From Rheum nobile (Eukaryota > Streptophyta > Magnoliopsida > Caryophyllales > Polygonaceae), in NCBI GenBank assembly GCA_027886185.1, contig WOAB01000878.1, positions 5,468,001 through 5,532,000 on the forward strand: 64,000 nt of DNA, given 5' to 3'. Position 1 is the stretch's first letter; each line of letters starts with the position of its first letter. Both the position numbers and the translations under genes were made by a program. The notes beneath the pieces were generated by a model. It saw only the letters and a program-made list of their open reading frames with translations, made no database searches and was not told the DNA's origin. Below, in pieces: positions 34,867 through 48,479 of this stretch.

Positions 34867-35636
34867 AATGAATGAAGGTAAGCACCAAGTAGCAGAGATG
34901 TAAGGACAGCACGCAGTTGACACACAAATAGAGCATACACAATCGAATAGATCAGAAAAGGAATTTAAGAGAGCATTGATGGCGATATTGAAGTGGATAA
35001 CACAAGCCAAGTAAATCAAGCAGTATTTATAGGCCAATAAGCAGAGATAATAGTTGGAATTAGAGAAGAGAAGAGAGATGGAAAGAGTGCACCTTGATAT
35101 AGGGTTAAAAGTAGCCCTCTGACTCCACCAGAAGACCAGAGAGAGACACCTCCTTCCAGCGAGTCACAAAAGCTTCCCAACAGAAGGCTTCCCAGAGAAA
35201 CAGACACACACCGGTCGGAGAGGTAGGTGGATTCCAGGAAGGTCACCGCCTACCCTATCGAGCCCTATCTCCCACGGAGTCAGAGACAGGAGCATAGGTC
35301 TTCTCCTAAACCAAGAATCGAAGTCACAGTTGCACTCCAGATGAATGGAATTTAGTTGATTACATTTTTGGTGCAGAATGCCCCCTTTCCCTTTCGTTAG
35401 ATTGTTTTCCCCCTTGTTGTCTTTTTGTCTAACCCTAACATGCTGGAGAAGGCACCAGCAGAGGGGGAAGGTAGTAAAAAGGAGGTGGATTTTTCTTGGA
35501 AGCAGCTTTGATTGAGACAGAACAAACTCTGTAGGGAGGTAAAGCCATTGGAGCTGGTATAGCAGGTTAGGGTTTTGCTTAAGGGGGAAAGGCGAGGGAG
35601 AGAGGTCGATGGGAGTGTTTTCCATTTCGATAATAC
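34867..35636 (-). other. LINE 5' leader
   Basis: About 770 bases between the upstream target duplication and ORF1. A 153-codon open frame (35625-35164) lies in it without recognisable similarity. In LINEs this region carries the internal promoter. Confidence 0.5.
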
Positions 35637-35732
35637 CACTCCCTACGTAACTTGAATTCGAATGGAATGTAATTCCCTGTTAAATTGAATCTGATTTTTT
35701 CAGCTAGTGTGTTTAAAAAACTCAAATATTAA

Positions 35733-37592
35733 AAACGCAGTGGTAGAAATTATGAACGAGCCGGCCCTAAAAGCCCCTACCCACTCTCGCCTCACCGGCG
35801 ACTGCCTCCCCGGCATCAGCCTCACGGCACCAGCCTCACCGGCGACCGCCTCCCCGGTTCTAGCCTTCTCTAGCATGCCGCATCTCCTCGCTTTCGCCGG
35901 GAAGACGCCGGCTCTAGCTTTTGCTCCATCGAGCCGCCATGGCCGACCGTCGATACCGTCCACCGGCTGCTCCTCCGAGCCTCCCTTGCCACCGCTCCGA
36001 CCAAGCATCCACCTCCCCGCCCAGATCTCCTCCTCCGAGTCTAGATCTGCGCCTTCGCTCCCAACGAGCCTTCGCCGCCGGCAGAGGTGACGACATCTTC
36101 GCCCCTCTCGACGCCACCACCTGGTCCACCACCACCACCTTCGACAATGAATACTTCAAAAACCTCGTCAATTTCAAGGGGCTGCTGCACTCCGACCAGC
36201 AGTTGTTCGGGAACAAGTCCACCGACTCCCAGTCTCCTTACAGAGAAAGCCCTGTGGCTAGCCTGATTCAATCTGATGAAAAGGGACTCAAATCCCCCAA
36301 AAATTAACCCAAAATGAGAAAACCATTCTCTTGTGTAGAGGTGATCTTGATTAGCTAACAACTCACTGGGGCAATCCCCCACCAACTCACCGGGGAACAC
36401 CCCACCCAACAACTCACTGAAACAGGAAGACAACAACAACAACAAGCCCAATATAAAGGATTCATGGCCAACTATCTGGGACTACACACCATGACCAGAA
36501 GCACCAAGTCTTGCTGATCAAGCAATGGAATGCAACCATCAAGGCATATGAAGAAACTGGACACTCTTACTAATAGAGCAATACCTAGTATAGGAATTAT
36601 ACCCCTATTTCTCATTATTCATAGCTTATTTGTAAAAGCTTGCAACCTACAAAAGGATGTTTATGTAAATCTGTGGACTTGTATCAAAACACGAGACCAA
36701 AAAAAAAAAAAAACTCTCACCTCTCTCTTCCCCTTAGAGAGAGACAACGGGAAGAACACCGACAACCCCCGACTGCCACCACCACCACCATCATCGGGTA
36801 ACCCCCGATGGTGGTGGGTATAGCCTATTCAAACAGGCTTAGCCCATATATCAGGCCCATTAATCAATTCAAAGGCTCACACTTGAGTGGCCCACACTTC
36901 AGGTCCATTTGTATAAATGGCATTTTCGGTGCTGGGCATGATCACTTGTAATCACATGTATCAACCAATTTCAACCCATCAACCTAACAAGGGGGAAAAA
37001 TACGTCAATCAATCTCAACCCACCATCTTAAAAAGGAGATAATAAACCCTACTAATTTCTCAACTTTCGTCAAGACTAAATTGATGGTTTCAACCACATC
37101 AATTTCACCCTTATTGCCCTTTTTGATTTCCGGGATCTGGCCCTAACAGGCCCTAACATTATTTTCAAACCAACTCCTTTCCGTCATGTCACACATGTTT
37201 CAAGAAGCATTCTCTTCGTGTGGAGCTGGTCTTGGGCGTATGGATCGAGTTTGTGTTCCGGATGAGGTTGTGGTTGTGTGCCTCCTAGTGGCCCTTTGTG
37301 TTGGGGCTTTTCTCAGGAGGTTTTTTGCATTTCCCCGAGAGTAATTCCTCCTGCTAGCCTGCTCCCCGGCTACACGGCGCTGCGTTAGTTTCTACTCACC
37401 TACGTTTGTGTCTTTCTCACCCATTTCCTGGATCTTGTATGCTTTTCATTTCGATTTGGTTTGTTTATTTTTTATTTTTTGTTTGTCCTTGGTTTGCTTG
37501 TCACGCCGGTTTGCCCGACTATCGAGTTTCTCGATCTCTCGATCTACCAGGCATGTCTGATACTTCGAATCCTTTCCTCGTCAAAAAAAAAA
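35733..37592 (+). mobile_element. PolyA-tailed chimeric retro-insertion
   Basis: Bounded by an 18-bp direct repeat AAAAAACTCAAATATTAA (35715-35732 and 37587-37604), with an A-run at its right end after CCTTTCCTCGTC. That is the signature of LINE-type target-primed insertion. The interior is a patchwork: a GC-rich 5' part with repeated CACCGGCGAC phrases, a class III peroxidase fragment (~36100-36245), an internal run of 15 A (~36702-36715), a GGTGGTGG hairpin (~36778-36820), and a 3' part (37200-37590) resembling a LINE 3' UTR. No reverse transcriptase is present, so it used machinery in trans. Confidence 0.65.
36097..36249 (+). pseudogene. Class III peroxidase fragment
   Basis: The translation PLDATTWSTTTTFDNEYFKN followed by LVNFKGLLHSDQQLFG and STDSQ matches the well-known segment near the C-terminus of secretory plant peroxidases (PLD..TPttFDN.YF.NL...GLLHSDQ.LF..GSTD). 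Only about 45 residues are present; heme and active-site histidine regions are missing. It is fused in frame to unrelated Pro/Arg-rich sequence in the retro-insertion, so it is a captured fragment, not a gene. Confidence 0.8.
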
Positions 37593-37867
37593 CTCAAATA
37601 TTAATGCTGACTAGACCAACGTTAGTGACAAGGATTTGATTAGATATGCCACGGAAGGATTTAATTAAATATGCCACGGAATATGTAGATCCCTAAAATA
37701 ATTCACGAATGTGACGCCATTTCATGCTACGTGGCTTTGTATTTGTGCCTAATGACATTTTCCTTATGCTGATTGGAGAAACGCATATACCTGTGAACTA
37801 TACCTGAAAATGACATTCTATTTGAAAGTTTAGTGCCTTGTTTACAATCTACTACGTATATACTAAA

Positions 37868-39052
37868 GTAGAATACTTATTATGTCATTTGACACTCCCA
37901 CAATAAACCCACAATTTACGTTGTTACGTGGCATCACAATATTCAATTTATCACGTGTCAATCTCCTATTTTTTCAGTTGTTTTAACAAAAATCTAATAA
38001 AATCAAAGAAAATAAAATCACTGCCTATTTTAGCTGGATTTGCATACAATTTGCATAATTTTTATACTATAATCTTTCTAAAAATGTACCAAATTATATT
38101 ATGAGCCCTATTATTTTTGTACATAATCAAATATGTAATCATCAATAATTGCCAAAACGCACTCAAGCATATTACAGAAATATTTTGTTTCCAATATGCA
38201 CATTTACATTTGGTTACAAACTGTAATAAAATCATGGTTTGTGCACCCAAAAATATTCAACCAGCTGTCATCCAAAAATATTAAATGGCATTATGCAAAT
38301 GCACATTTCTTACAAAACGTGCATGGTACATGCAAGAAAAACGTGCCCGTACTGAAACTGAACATGTAAGAACTAAACTTGAAATAAAACTAAACCTACT
38401 AATGACAACATTATTACACAAAAACTGAACAAACACAATAACTAAACCTGTAAGAATTAAACCTGAAGCAGACGTAAATAAGAACTAAACCTGAAAAATT
38501 AGACTGGAAACATGAAGCAGGCACAAATAATTGCACACCCTCAAAACGGACAATAATTGCACAAAAACTTTTTTTGCTTGAAAGAAAATAACCAAATGCA
38601 AAAACTGCCACAAAAAAACACAAATCTTTTGCTGCCTCGAAACTGACATGATCTGCACAATCCATAAACAGTCGTGCATATTATCATTAAGATTCCAATT
38701 GCAAGATATGCACAAAAAAACCATAAATATTAAGGCATCATTCATAAAGGGTAATTCAAAAACAACAGATCCATGTTTTCCAAAATTAAAAAATTAAAAA
38801 AATATTTTGTTCCTTTCTGTACAATATTGCAGAATAAATTAAACGATTTTTGGGTTATAAAACTACACCTCTCCCTCAATTTCAGTACAAACAATTGGAA
38901 CCATAGCCAAACTGTTCTTACAAGATCAGACTTAGTTAATTACCAGGTAATTACATCTTTATATATATATATTTTTTGTCTTTCATTCTACATGCTGATA
39001 TTTATTGTACGTACATGCACCAATTAAATGTGCTGTAGAAATTATATTTTCA
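37868..39052. other. Helitron-side non-coding DNA
   Basis: AT-rich sequence with repeated phrases such as GAACTAAACCTGAA (~38370-38490) and CAATAATTGCAC. No frame or RNA gene is supported. Confidence 0.4.
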
Positions 39053-39140
39053 GTTTGTGCAGAATATGCTCACAGAGGGTATTAGTTTAGGTCTTTTGCC
39101 GATGAAACTAATAGCCTCTCTGAGCATATTCTACACAAAC
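39053..39140 (+). repeat. Conserved hairpin repeat, copy 1
   Basis: A 36-base stem (33 of 36 pair) starting GTTTGTGCAGAATATGCTCA encloses a 16-base loop AGGTCTTTTGCCGATG. A further partial arm (ACCCTCTCTGAGCAT) follows to ~39165. A second copy in the same orientation is at 44591-44678. The size fits a tiny MITE or a miRNA-precursor-like hairpin; function unknown. Confidence 0.85.
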
Positions 39141-39534
39141 TAAGACCCTCTCTGAGCATTTTCTGTTTTAGCAGGTAAATACACAAGTATTTAAGGCACT
39201 GTTTTCAGTCTTTCACGAAAAGGGGATTCTTTTTCGCACCCATTTTTTTTTGCGGCGCACCCGTCTATGGGCGCAACCTGGTTGCGCCAAAAAAACGGAT
39301 TTTTTTTTCAAAAAAAAAACAATTCCTTGGGCGCAACCTGGTTGTGCCCAAGATCTGGGTAAGTTTTTTTTATTTTGAAAAATGATTTTTTAAAGATTAT
39401 TGAACCGGTTTTGGGGTCTGAACCGGTTTTTTCTGGACGCAACTACGTTGCGCCCAGAAAAAAAAACATTTAAAAAAAAAAAAGTTGGACGCAACGTGGT
39501 TGCACCCAGAAAAAGAAAAAAAACTTGGATGTCT

Positions 39535-40390
39535 TGTAGTTATATCCAATTTGGTTATTCTTATGGTTATATCCTATAGTTATATACTATGATTATATCT
39601 TATAGTTATATCCAATTTCGTTATATCTATGATTATATTATATAGTTACATACTATGGTTATATCCTTGTAGTTATATCCAATTTGGTTATTACTATAGA
39701 ATATAACCATAAGGATATAGCCAAATTGGATATAACTATAAGGATATAACCAAATTGGATATAACTATAAGGATATAACCAAATTGGATATAACTATAAG
39801 ATATAGTCATAGTATATAACTATATGATATAACCATAGTATATAATTATATGATATAATATAGATATAACCATAGTATATAACTATGGAATATAACTATA
39901 AGATATAATCATAGTATATAATTATAGGATATAACCATAGTATATAACTATAGAATATAACCGTAGTATAAAACTATAGGATTTAACTATATAATAAAAC
40001 CATAAGATATCATCATAATATATAACTATAGAATATAACGATATGATATAACCAAATTGGATATAAGTCATATAACTATAAGATATAATAATTGTATATA
40101 ACTATATGATATAACCATAATATATCTATATGATATAATATAGGATATAATCATAGTATATAACTATGGAATATAACCATAAGATATAATCATAATATAT
40201 AATTATAAGATATAACCATAGTATATAACTATAGAATATAACCGTAGTATATGACCATAAGACATAACCAAATTGGATATAACCATAGTTATATGTGATT
40301 TTCGAAGGATATAATCATAGGATATAACGATATAATATAACCAAATTGGATATAACTATAAGATATAGTCAAAGGATATAACATGGTTGC
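39535..40390. repeat. TATAACC/TATAACTA tandem array, left
   Basis: About 850 bases of short degenerate repeats such as GGATATAACCAAATTGGATA and ATAACTATAGAATATAACC. It partly inverts near 39690, where GGTTATATCC phrases give way to GGATATAACC. A matching array is at 43440-43995. Confidence 0.85.
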
Positions 40391-41118
40391 GCCCAAAAAT
40401 CCTAAGCCTTAAACCACAAACCCTAAACCCCAAAACCTAACCCTAAACCCTAAAAAAACACTAAAAACCCCTTGGACGCAACTAGGTTGCGCCCATAGTT
40501 CTGGACGCAATGTAGTTGTGCCCAAAGGGTGTGTGGGGATTGTTTTAAGGTTTTTTAGGGTTTAGGGGTTTAAGGGTTTGTACTCGAATGGACAAAAACC
40601 CCAAACCCTAACCATAAACCCTAAAAAACACTAGAAACCCCTTGGACGCAACTTGGTTGTGCCCAAAAACCCTAAACCTTAAACCACATACCCTAAACCT
40701 CAAAACCTAACCCTAAACCCTAAAAAACACTAGAAACCCCTTGGGTGCAACTAGGTTGCGCCCATAGTTCTGGACGCAATCTAGTTACGTCCAAAGGGTG
40801 TGTGGGGATTGTATTAGGGTTTTTTAGGGTTTAGGGGTTTAGGGTTTGTACTCGAATGCATGAAAACCCCAAACCCTAAACCCCAAAACCTAATCATAAA
40901 CCCTAAAAATACTAGAAACTCCTTAAACACAACCTGGTTACGCCCAAAAATCCTAAACCTTAAACCACAAACCCTAAACCCCAAAACCTAACCCTAAACC
41001 CTAAAAAAACACTAGAAACCCCTTGGGCGCAACTAGGTTGCGCCCATAGTTCTGGACACAATCTAGTTGCGCCCAAAGGGTGTGTGAGGATTGTTTTAGG
41101 GTTTTTTAGGGTTTAGGG
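40391..41118. repeat. Telomere-like CCCTAAA block with 21-bp palindromes
   Basis: Three to four repeats of a unit about 270 bases long, each with runs of CCCTAAACCCTAAA-type sequence on one side and AGGGTTTTTTAGGGTTTAGG on the other, separated by 21-bp near-palindromes such as GGGCGCAACTAGGTTGCGCCC. The solo LTR inserted in a TAGGG of this block. Confidence 0.8.
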
Positions 41119-43432
41119 TGTAATACCCCTCACTTTTTAGTAAGGGTAATTGGGTAATTTCCCAAACCCTCATCAATTATTCGGGATGCGTTAGGCGAAG
41201 TTCGGATTTTCCGTATCATGTATGATCTCTGTAATATTTCCCTGAGTGGTATAAAATACATTCGACGTATTTTCGGGGCTTAGAATACTTGTTTGGGTAC
41301 AAATATATAATTTCTGGGGTTTAAACCCATGCCAAACCTTTCCCCGGGCAAAAAAAAAACGCGAAAATGCCTCTGCCGCGACCATAGAAGAATTTCCGCG
41401 ACCGCGGAAAAATAGCTCCCAGAGGAGCTGGGCATTGGAATTTTCCGCGACCGCGAAAGCATTTCCGCGACCGCGGAAATGTGCAGAATGTGCAGGCGGG
41501 CATGCGTGCCACGTGTTCTTCGTCGTCGTCGATCTTTTGAGCCGCTGTTGATTTGGTCGGGTGCTGCTCTCCTTCTTTGGCTATAAAAGGAGGCCGGGTT
41601 GGAGGGTTTTGAGCACCCAAACATCAGATCTCTCTTCTCTCTCGTTTTTCCTTTGTTCGCCAGAATCTTCAAGGTGTCGCCGGAGCTCTCGCCGAGTGTT
41701 GCATTGGCCGTAGGGTAGTGCCTTGGAGGCGCAAGGAGGATATGAGTGGAAGCCCCATCGTCTCGAGCCCCCTCGCGTCGCCGCCGGTGAGTTCTCTCCC
41801 GATCTATGGTCGCCGAGTTCATGGCCGCGACCGCGGCAATGACACTCAGGCCGCAACGCGGACGCTGTCCTCGACGCCCGCGACCGCGGATCGCCTTGGC
41901 AATCGCGATCGTGGCCTTGGACGATTCGGTATCGGGTGAGACTTTCGTTCTTTCTTAGATTCGTATCATTTTATTGTCGAATCTAACCTAGGGTTTCGTT
42001 ATGGGTCATTGTCGTAGGAATCTGTAATCTGACTTCCGTTCCCGTTTCGGACCCAGAAACCCATCGTCGTTCAATCGTTCGTCTAGACTAAGGCAAGTGG
42101 CGGTTCGCTCTTGCTTATCATTCCATGTTTCCGTTAATTATCAATTGTTTTGAGTTGTTAATTAAATTGGGATGAATTGTTGTTTTCGTTTGGGAATAGA
42201 TTTTTATAAACAATATGATTTAAAATGTGATATTATAATAGGTTGTATATATTGCTAGAAACAACACTATTATATCTGTTATTACCATGATGGTATTGGT
42301 GTGGATTTTATGTGTGAACTTATACATTATAGTTAGAACGAGTATTCGTAGGAACGCTATGTACCTTGCGAGGTCTAGTCGTTTCTTTATAACTGGTATT
42401 AGGAGGATTTTCCCTAATACTCTCTCTGGTCATGACTATACCCTTACTCAGGGTAGGTGCACACAGCTGGTGCCGCCATTCGGAATTTATTCCCTCTGAT
42501 ATCTCTCATGATGAGATGATATATCTTAAAAGCTTATAACGTAAATGTGCATTTTGGAATTAAATAAGATAAGTGCAATTATGCACATAATTAATATACC
42601 CTCGGGCGAGGAGTACAACGTGGAAACCGCCTGAACTTCGATTAGAGTAAGTCCCCCTTCCAAATCTGAATTCGCATTACGCGGTGAGGTTGGTCGTGGA
42701 CCCAAATGGTCAAGTCTTTTTAAACGCTTGTGTGAAATTATAACGTTCCCAAACATTTGTCATACTTTCCCGTAAGACTCAATATTTTAGAGTCTTCTCT
42801 TCATACGTTTCCCATAAGGCTCATTTCCTTTTTAGTGCTTGTCTAAACTTTAATCATTCCGTGAAAGTTTCGGGTTATATATCGTTCCTTCGGTTGTTAT
42901 TCGAGGGACAATGATAGTAAACGGTTACGATCACTAGGATCATTCTGTTTTCACCCTTGCATAGTATTTCATTAGACTAACCAACCGGGTTTTATTCCTT
43001 GCATGGTTGGCTGGTGTCATCCGTCCTATATGACACATCAGTGGTTGGTCCCCGAAGTCCGAAGTAACCGTTGAAGAAGAGACTTGCAGTTGGAGATTCA
43101 AGCATTAATATTTTTTTTAAAGGTTGTCAATTATTATTTATTCTTACCACTAAGTCATGTAATAGATTTATTCTTCAAGTCTTCCGCTGTGTAATTTATA
43201 AGTTTTCCGCTGTGATTTCACTCTGTTGTAAAACACTCCTCTCGTATTGGGAGAAATCTTTTAATAAAAATGGTTGAGTTCCATTTAAAAATGTATTCCG
43301 TTGTTTAACCTTTCGTTGTGTATTATGTTTATTTAAGATTAATTGTTCCGATTAAAGCCTTGGGTGACATCGGACATCAACGTCTGAGGTCACTGGCGTG
43401 TGGCACTACCGACGTAAGTCGGGGGTGTTACA
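41119..43432 (+). mobile_element. Solo LTR of the 2.3-kb gypsy family (copy 2)
   Basis: Begins TGTAATACCCCTC, ends GGGGGTGTTACA, and is flanked by a perfect TAGGG duplication (41114-41118 and 43433-43437). No internal retrotransposon sequence lies inside, so it arose by LTR-LTR recombination. It is colinear with 16054-18282: a TATA box in GGCTATAAAAGGAGG (~41579), CT-rich leader, and GC palindromes CCGCGACCGCGG at ~41400, ~41465 and ~41825. No splice-competent gene is seen. Confidence 0.95.
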
Positions 43433-43439
43433 TAGGGTC

Positions 43440-43995
43440 TTTATCATAGTATATATCATAGTATATAACTATATAATATATGATATAACCATAGTATATA
43501 ACTATAGAATATATTATAGGATATAACCATAGTATATAACTATATAATATAACCATGAGATATAATCATAATATATAACTATAGAATATAACGATATAAT
43601 ATAACCAAATTGGATATAAGTCATATAACTATAAGATATAGGCCTCTACCGCTAAATCGTCATCATCTTGTCCACTATAACTAAATACTAACATTTTAAC
43701 ATAATAAATATTGGCCTCTACCGCAACATCGTCATCATCTGGCATACAGAATGTCGTGCGCATAGACAATTTTTGTCGTGTATATAGTAGCAGCCATAAC
43801 GATATGGTATAACCAAATTGGATATAATATAAGATATAATCATAGTATATAACTATGGAATATAACCATAAGATATAATCATAGTATATAATTATAAGAT
43901 ATAACCATAGTATATAACTATAGAATATATAACCGTAGTATATGACCATAAGACATAACCAAATTAGATATAACCATAGTTATATGTGATTTTCG
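43440..43995. repeat. TATAACC tandem array, right
   Basis: Degenerate TATAACTATAGAATATAACC repeats continuing the array interrupted by the solo LTR. It contains a duplicated unique phrase GGCCTCTACCGC..ATCGTCATCATCT (~43641 and ~43714). Confidence 0.8.
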
Positions 43996-44590
43996 AGAAT
44001 AATAATAATAAATAATTAATAACAAACGAATTAGTGGAGAAACATACATGAATTTTATATAAATAAAAGTATATTGAAACCTCATGATACAAACAAGTTT
44101 ATTGCCATGTAACCTTGGTTACTTGAAAACGTCTATTAGTATAGTCAAATGCACAAATCTACTAGGTATTTGAATTTCCAAATCATATAAAATATCAAGA
44201 TAGATACAATAGGATGAGTATGTAGTAAATTTATTTTAAATATAAAATAAATTTGTTAATATAAAATATCCAAGTTTTTTTTCTGGGCGCAACTACGTTG
44301 CGTCCAATTTTTTTTTTTTTAAATATTTTTTTTTTTTTTTGGGCGCAACTACGTTGCGCCCAAGTTGAACCGGATATTTATTTAAAAAAAAAAATTGGCC
44401 ATGAACCAGGTTTTTTAACAACCCGGTTCATTCACTTGGGCACAACCAGGTTGCGCCCAAACAATTGTTTTTTTTTTTGGAAAAAAAAATCCGTTTTTTG
44501 GGCGCAACCAGGTTGCACCCAAAAACGGGTGCGCCGCAAAAAAAAGGGTGCGGACATTCTACCCGACGAGTAAGGTATGATTACTTGAAA

Positions 44591-44678
44591 GTTTGTGCAT
44601 AATATGCTCAGATAGGGTATTAGTTTAGGCCTTTTGCCGATGAAACTAATACCCTCTCTGAGCATATGTTGCACAAAC
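44591..44678 (+). repeat. Conserved hairpin repeat, copy 2
   Basis: Same 36-base stem as at 39053 (33 of 36 pair, mismatches at different positions) and the same loop AGGCCTTTTGCCGATG with one change. An extra ACCCTCTCTGAG arm follows. It lies 27 bases outside the right end of fold-back element 1. Confidence 0.85.
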
Positions 44679-44833
44679 CAATACCCTCTCTGAGATATGA
44701 CTGTTTATGTATTTTTTATGAACGAATATCAACACTAACATGATTTTTTGCATCTGTTTATGTATTTTCTGATTTCATAACTGAATTGTTTTATTTGAAT
44801 TGTTTTTGTTTTTGTCTATATTGTTTTGTAGCT

Positions 44834-45629
44834 ATGTCAAAAGAACTACAAGAAATAAAGGACATTACAAGTAGCCGAGGGAATTATGCGCTTAAGACTC
44901 GGGTTGAGGGTATGGCATTTATTAGGGGTGTTCATCCGGTTCGGACCGGATTTTTTCAAAAGTCCGGACCGGACCTATTCGATCTGGTCCAGTTCCGGTC
45001 CGGTCCGGTCTAGGACCGGTTTAGACCGGACTTTATTTTTAAAAAATAATAATTAAATTCTTATTTAAAATCTAAAAAAAATATCTAAAAAACATATATA
45101 CTCCTAACTTATTAAATTAAGAAAAATATCTATAAAAAATAACACATAAATCTCCAAAAAAACATATAAATTAAAAAAATTAAAATTAAAAATCCGATCC
45201 ACCGGTCCGGACCGGTTTTTTTTTTCGGGTTTGGACCGGACCGGAACCGGATTAAGGAAATTATATGGACTAGAGACCGGACCGTATTTTCACCGGTCCG
45301 GTCATTTCCGGTCCGGTCCGGTTTTCCGGTCTGGTCGAGATTTGAACACCCCTAGCATTTATGGATTCAAATTTGCTGAATTTGAAAAAATCATCGACGA
45401 GTCATTGTTTCAAGGATATGTTTATGGTTATTAATTGTTTAAATTTTTCATATGAAATTCTTTGAACTATTAGTGTTTCGATACTTTTGTTATTCTATTT
45501 TAAACATATTACTTTTTATTTTGTAGATGTTATTGGTCAATTGGTTGGAATTGGTGATAAGATTGTCACCTTTACTAACCACAATGGGAAAGATGGTAAA
45601 ATGATCAATATTCAGTTAACGGATACAAG
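44834..45629 (+). pseudogene. RPA70-like (Helitron-type) gene fragment
   Basis: Pieces of a single-strand DNA-binding OB-fold protein. MSKELQEIKDITSSRGNYAL starts at 44834. A hAT MITE (44923-45354) then interrupts the exon. The resumed frame gives FKFAEFEKIIDESLFQGYVY to a donor at 45426, and an exon 45527-45629 gives DVIGQLVGIGDKIVTFTN and GKMINIQLTDTR. The splice 45426/45527 joins in phase into Y-DVIG, a hallmark of plant RPA1-like OB folds. The first piece is in a different frame and much of the gene is missing, so it is broken. Confidence 0.65.
44923..45354. mobile_element. hAT-type MITE inside the RPA-like exon
   Basis: 432 bp with perfect 12-bp inverted ends TAGGGGTGTTCA / TGAACACCCCTA and an 8-bp target duplication GCATTTAT (44915-44922 and 45355-45362). 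The interior is repeated CCGGTCCGGACCGG words around an AT-rich centre. Non-coding. Confidence 0.94.
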
Positions 45630-48473
<2,844 letters not shown>

Positions 48474-48479
48474 TCTTAC

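Larger units (their letters stand above)
26940..35636 (-). mobile_element. Full-length L1-type LINE, defective
   Basis: Non-LTR retrotransposon on the minus strand. Its polyA end is the T-run starting at 26940 and its 5' end is at ~35636. Target-site duplications CACTCCCTATGTAAC (26925-26939) and CACTCCCTACGTAAC (35637-35651) differ at one base. Order: ~770-bp leader, ORF1 (DUF4283 plus CCHC knuckle), an unusual ORF-filled spacer, ORF2 (endonuclease, RT, zinc-binding region, RNase H), short 3' UTR, polyA. ORF1 and ORF2 carry frameshifts and stops, and ORF2 is split by an LTR-like insert at ~28647-29278. Confidence 0.93.
39222..44564. mobile_element. Fold-back element 1 (palindrome-rich), split by a solo LTR
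   Basis: Long inverted repeats: 39222-~39535 pairs with ~44250-44564, sharing TTTGCGGCGCACCCG, the GGGCGCAACCTGGTTGCGCC blocks, AAAACGGATTTTTTTTTC and CCGGTT motifs. Ends are G-rich (GGGGATTC and, reversed, GGGTAGAATG), as in Mutator-like elements. A degenerate 8-9-bp flank (ACGAAAA / ACGAGTA) may be the target duplication. The inside is AT-rich TATAAC repeats and telomere-like CCCTAAA blocks, with no gene. Removing the solo LTR at 41119-43432 leaves about 3 kb. Confidence 0.7.

Noticed and set aside
35707..36222. Several long GC-rich frames on both strands
   Set aside because: Overlapping frames in GC-rich DNA without conservation, apart from the peroxidase fragment in the 35921 frame.
43629..43949. 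Tyr/Ile-rich minus frame (YYGYIFYSYILWL)
   Set aside because: Translation of the TATAACC array.
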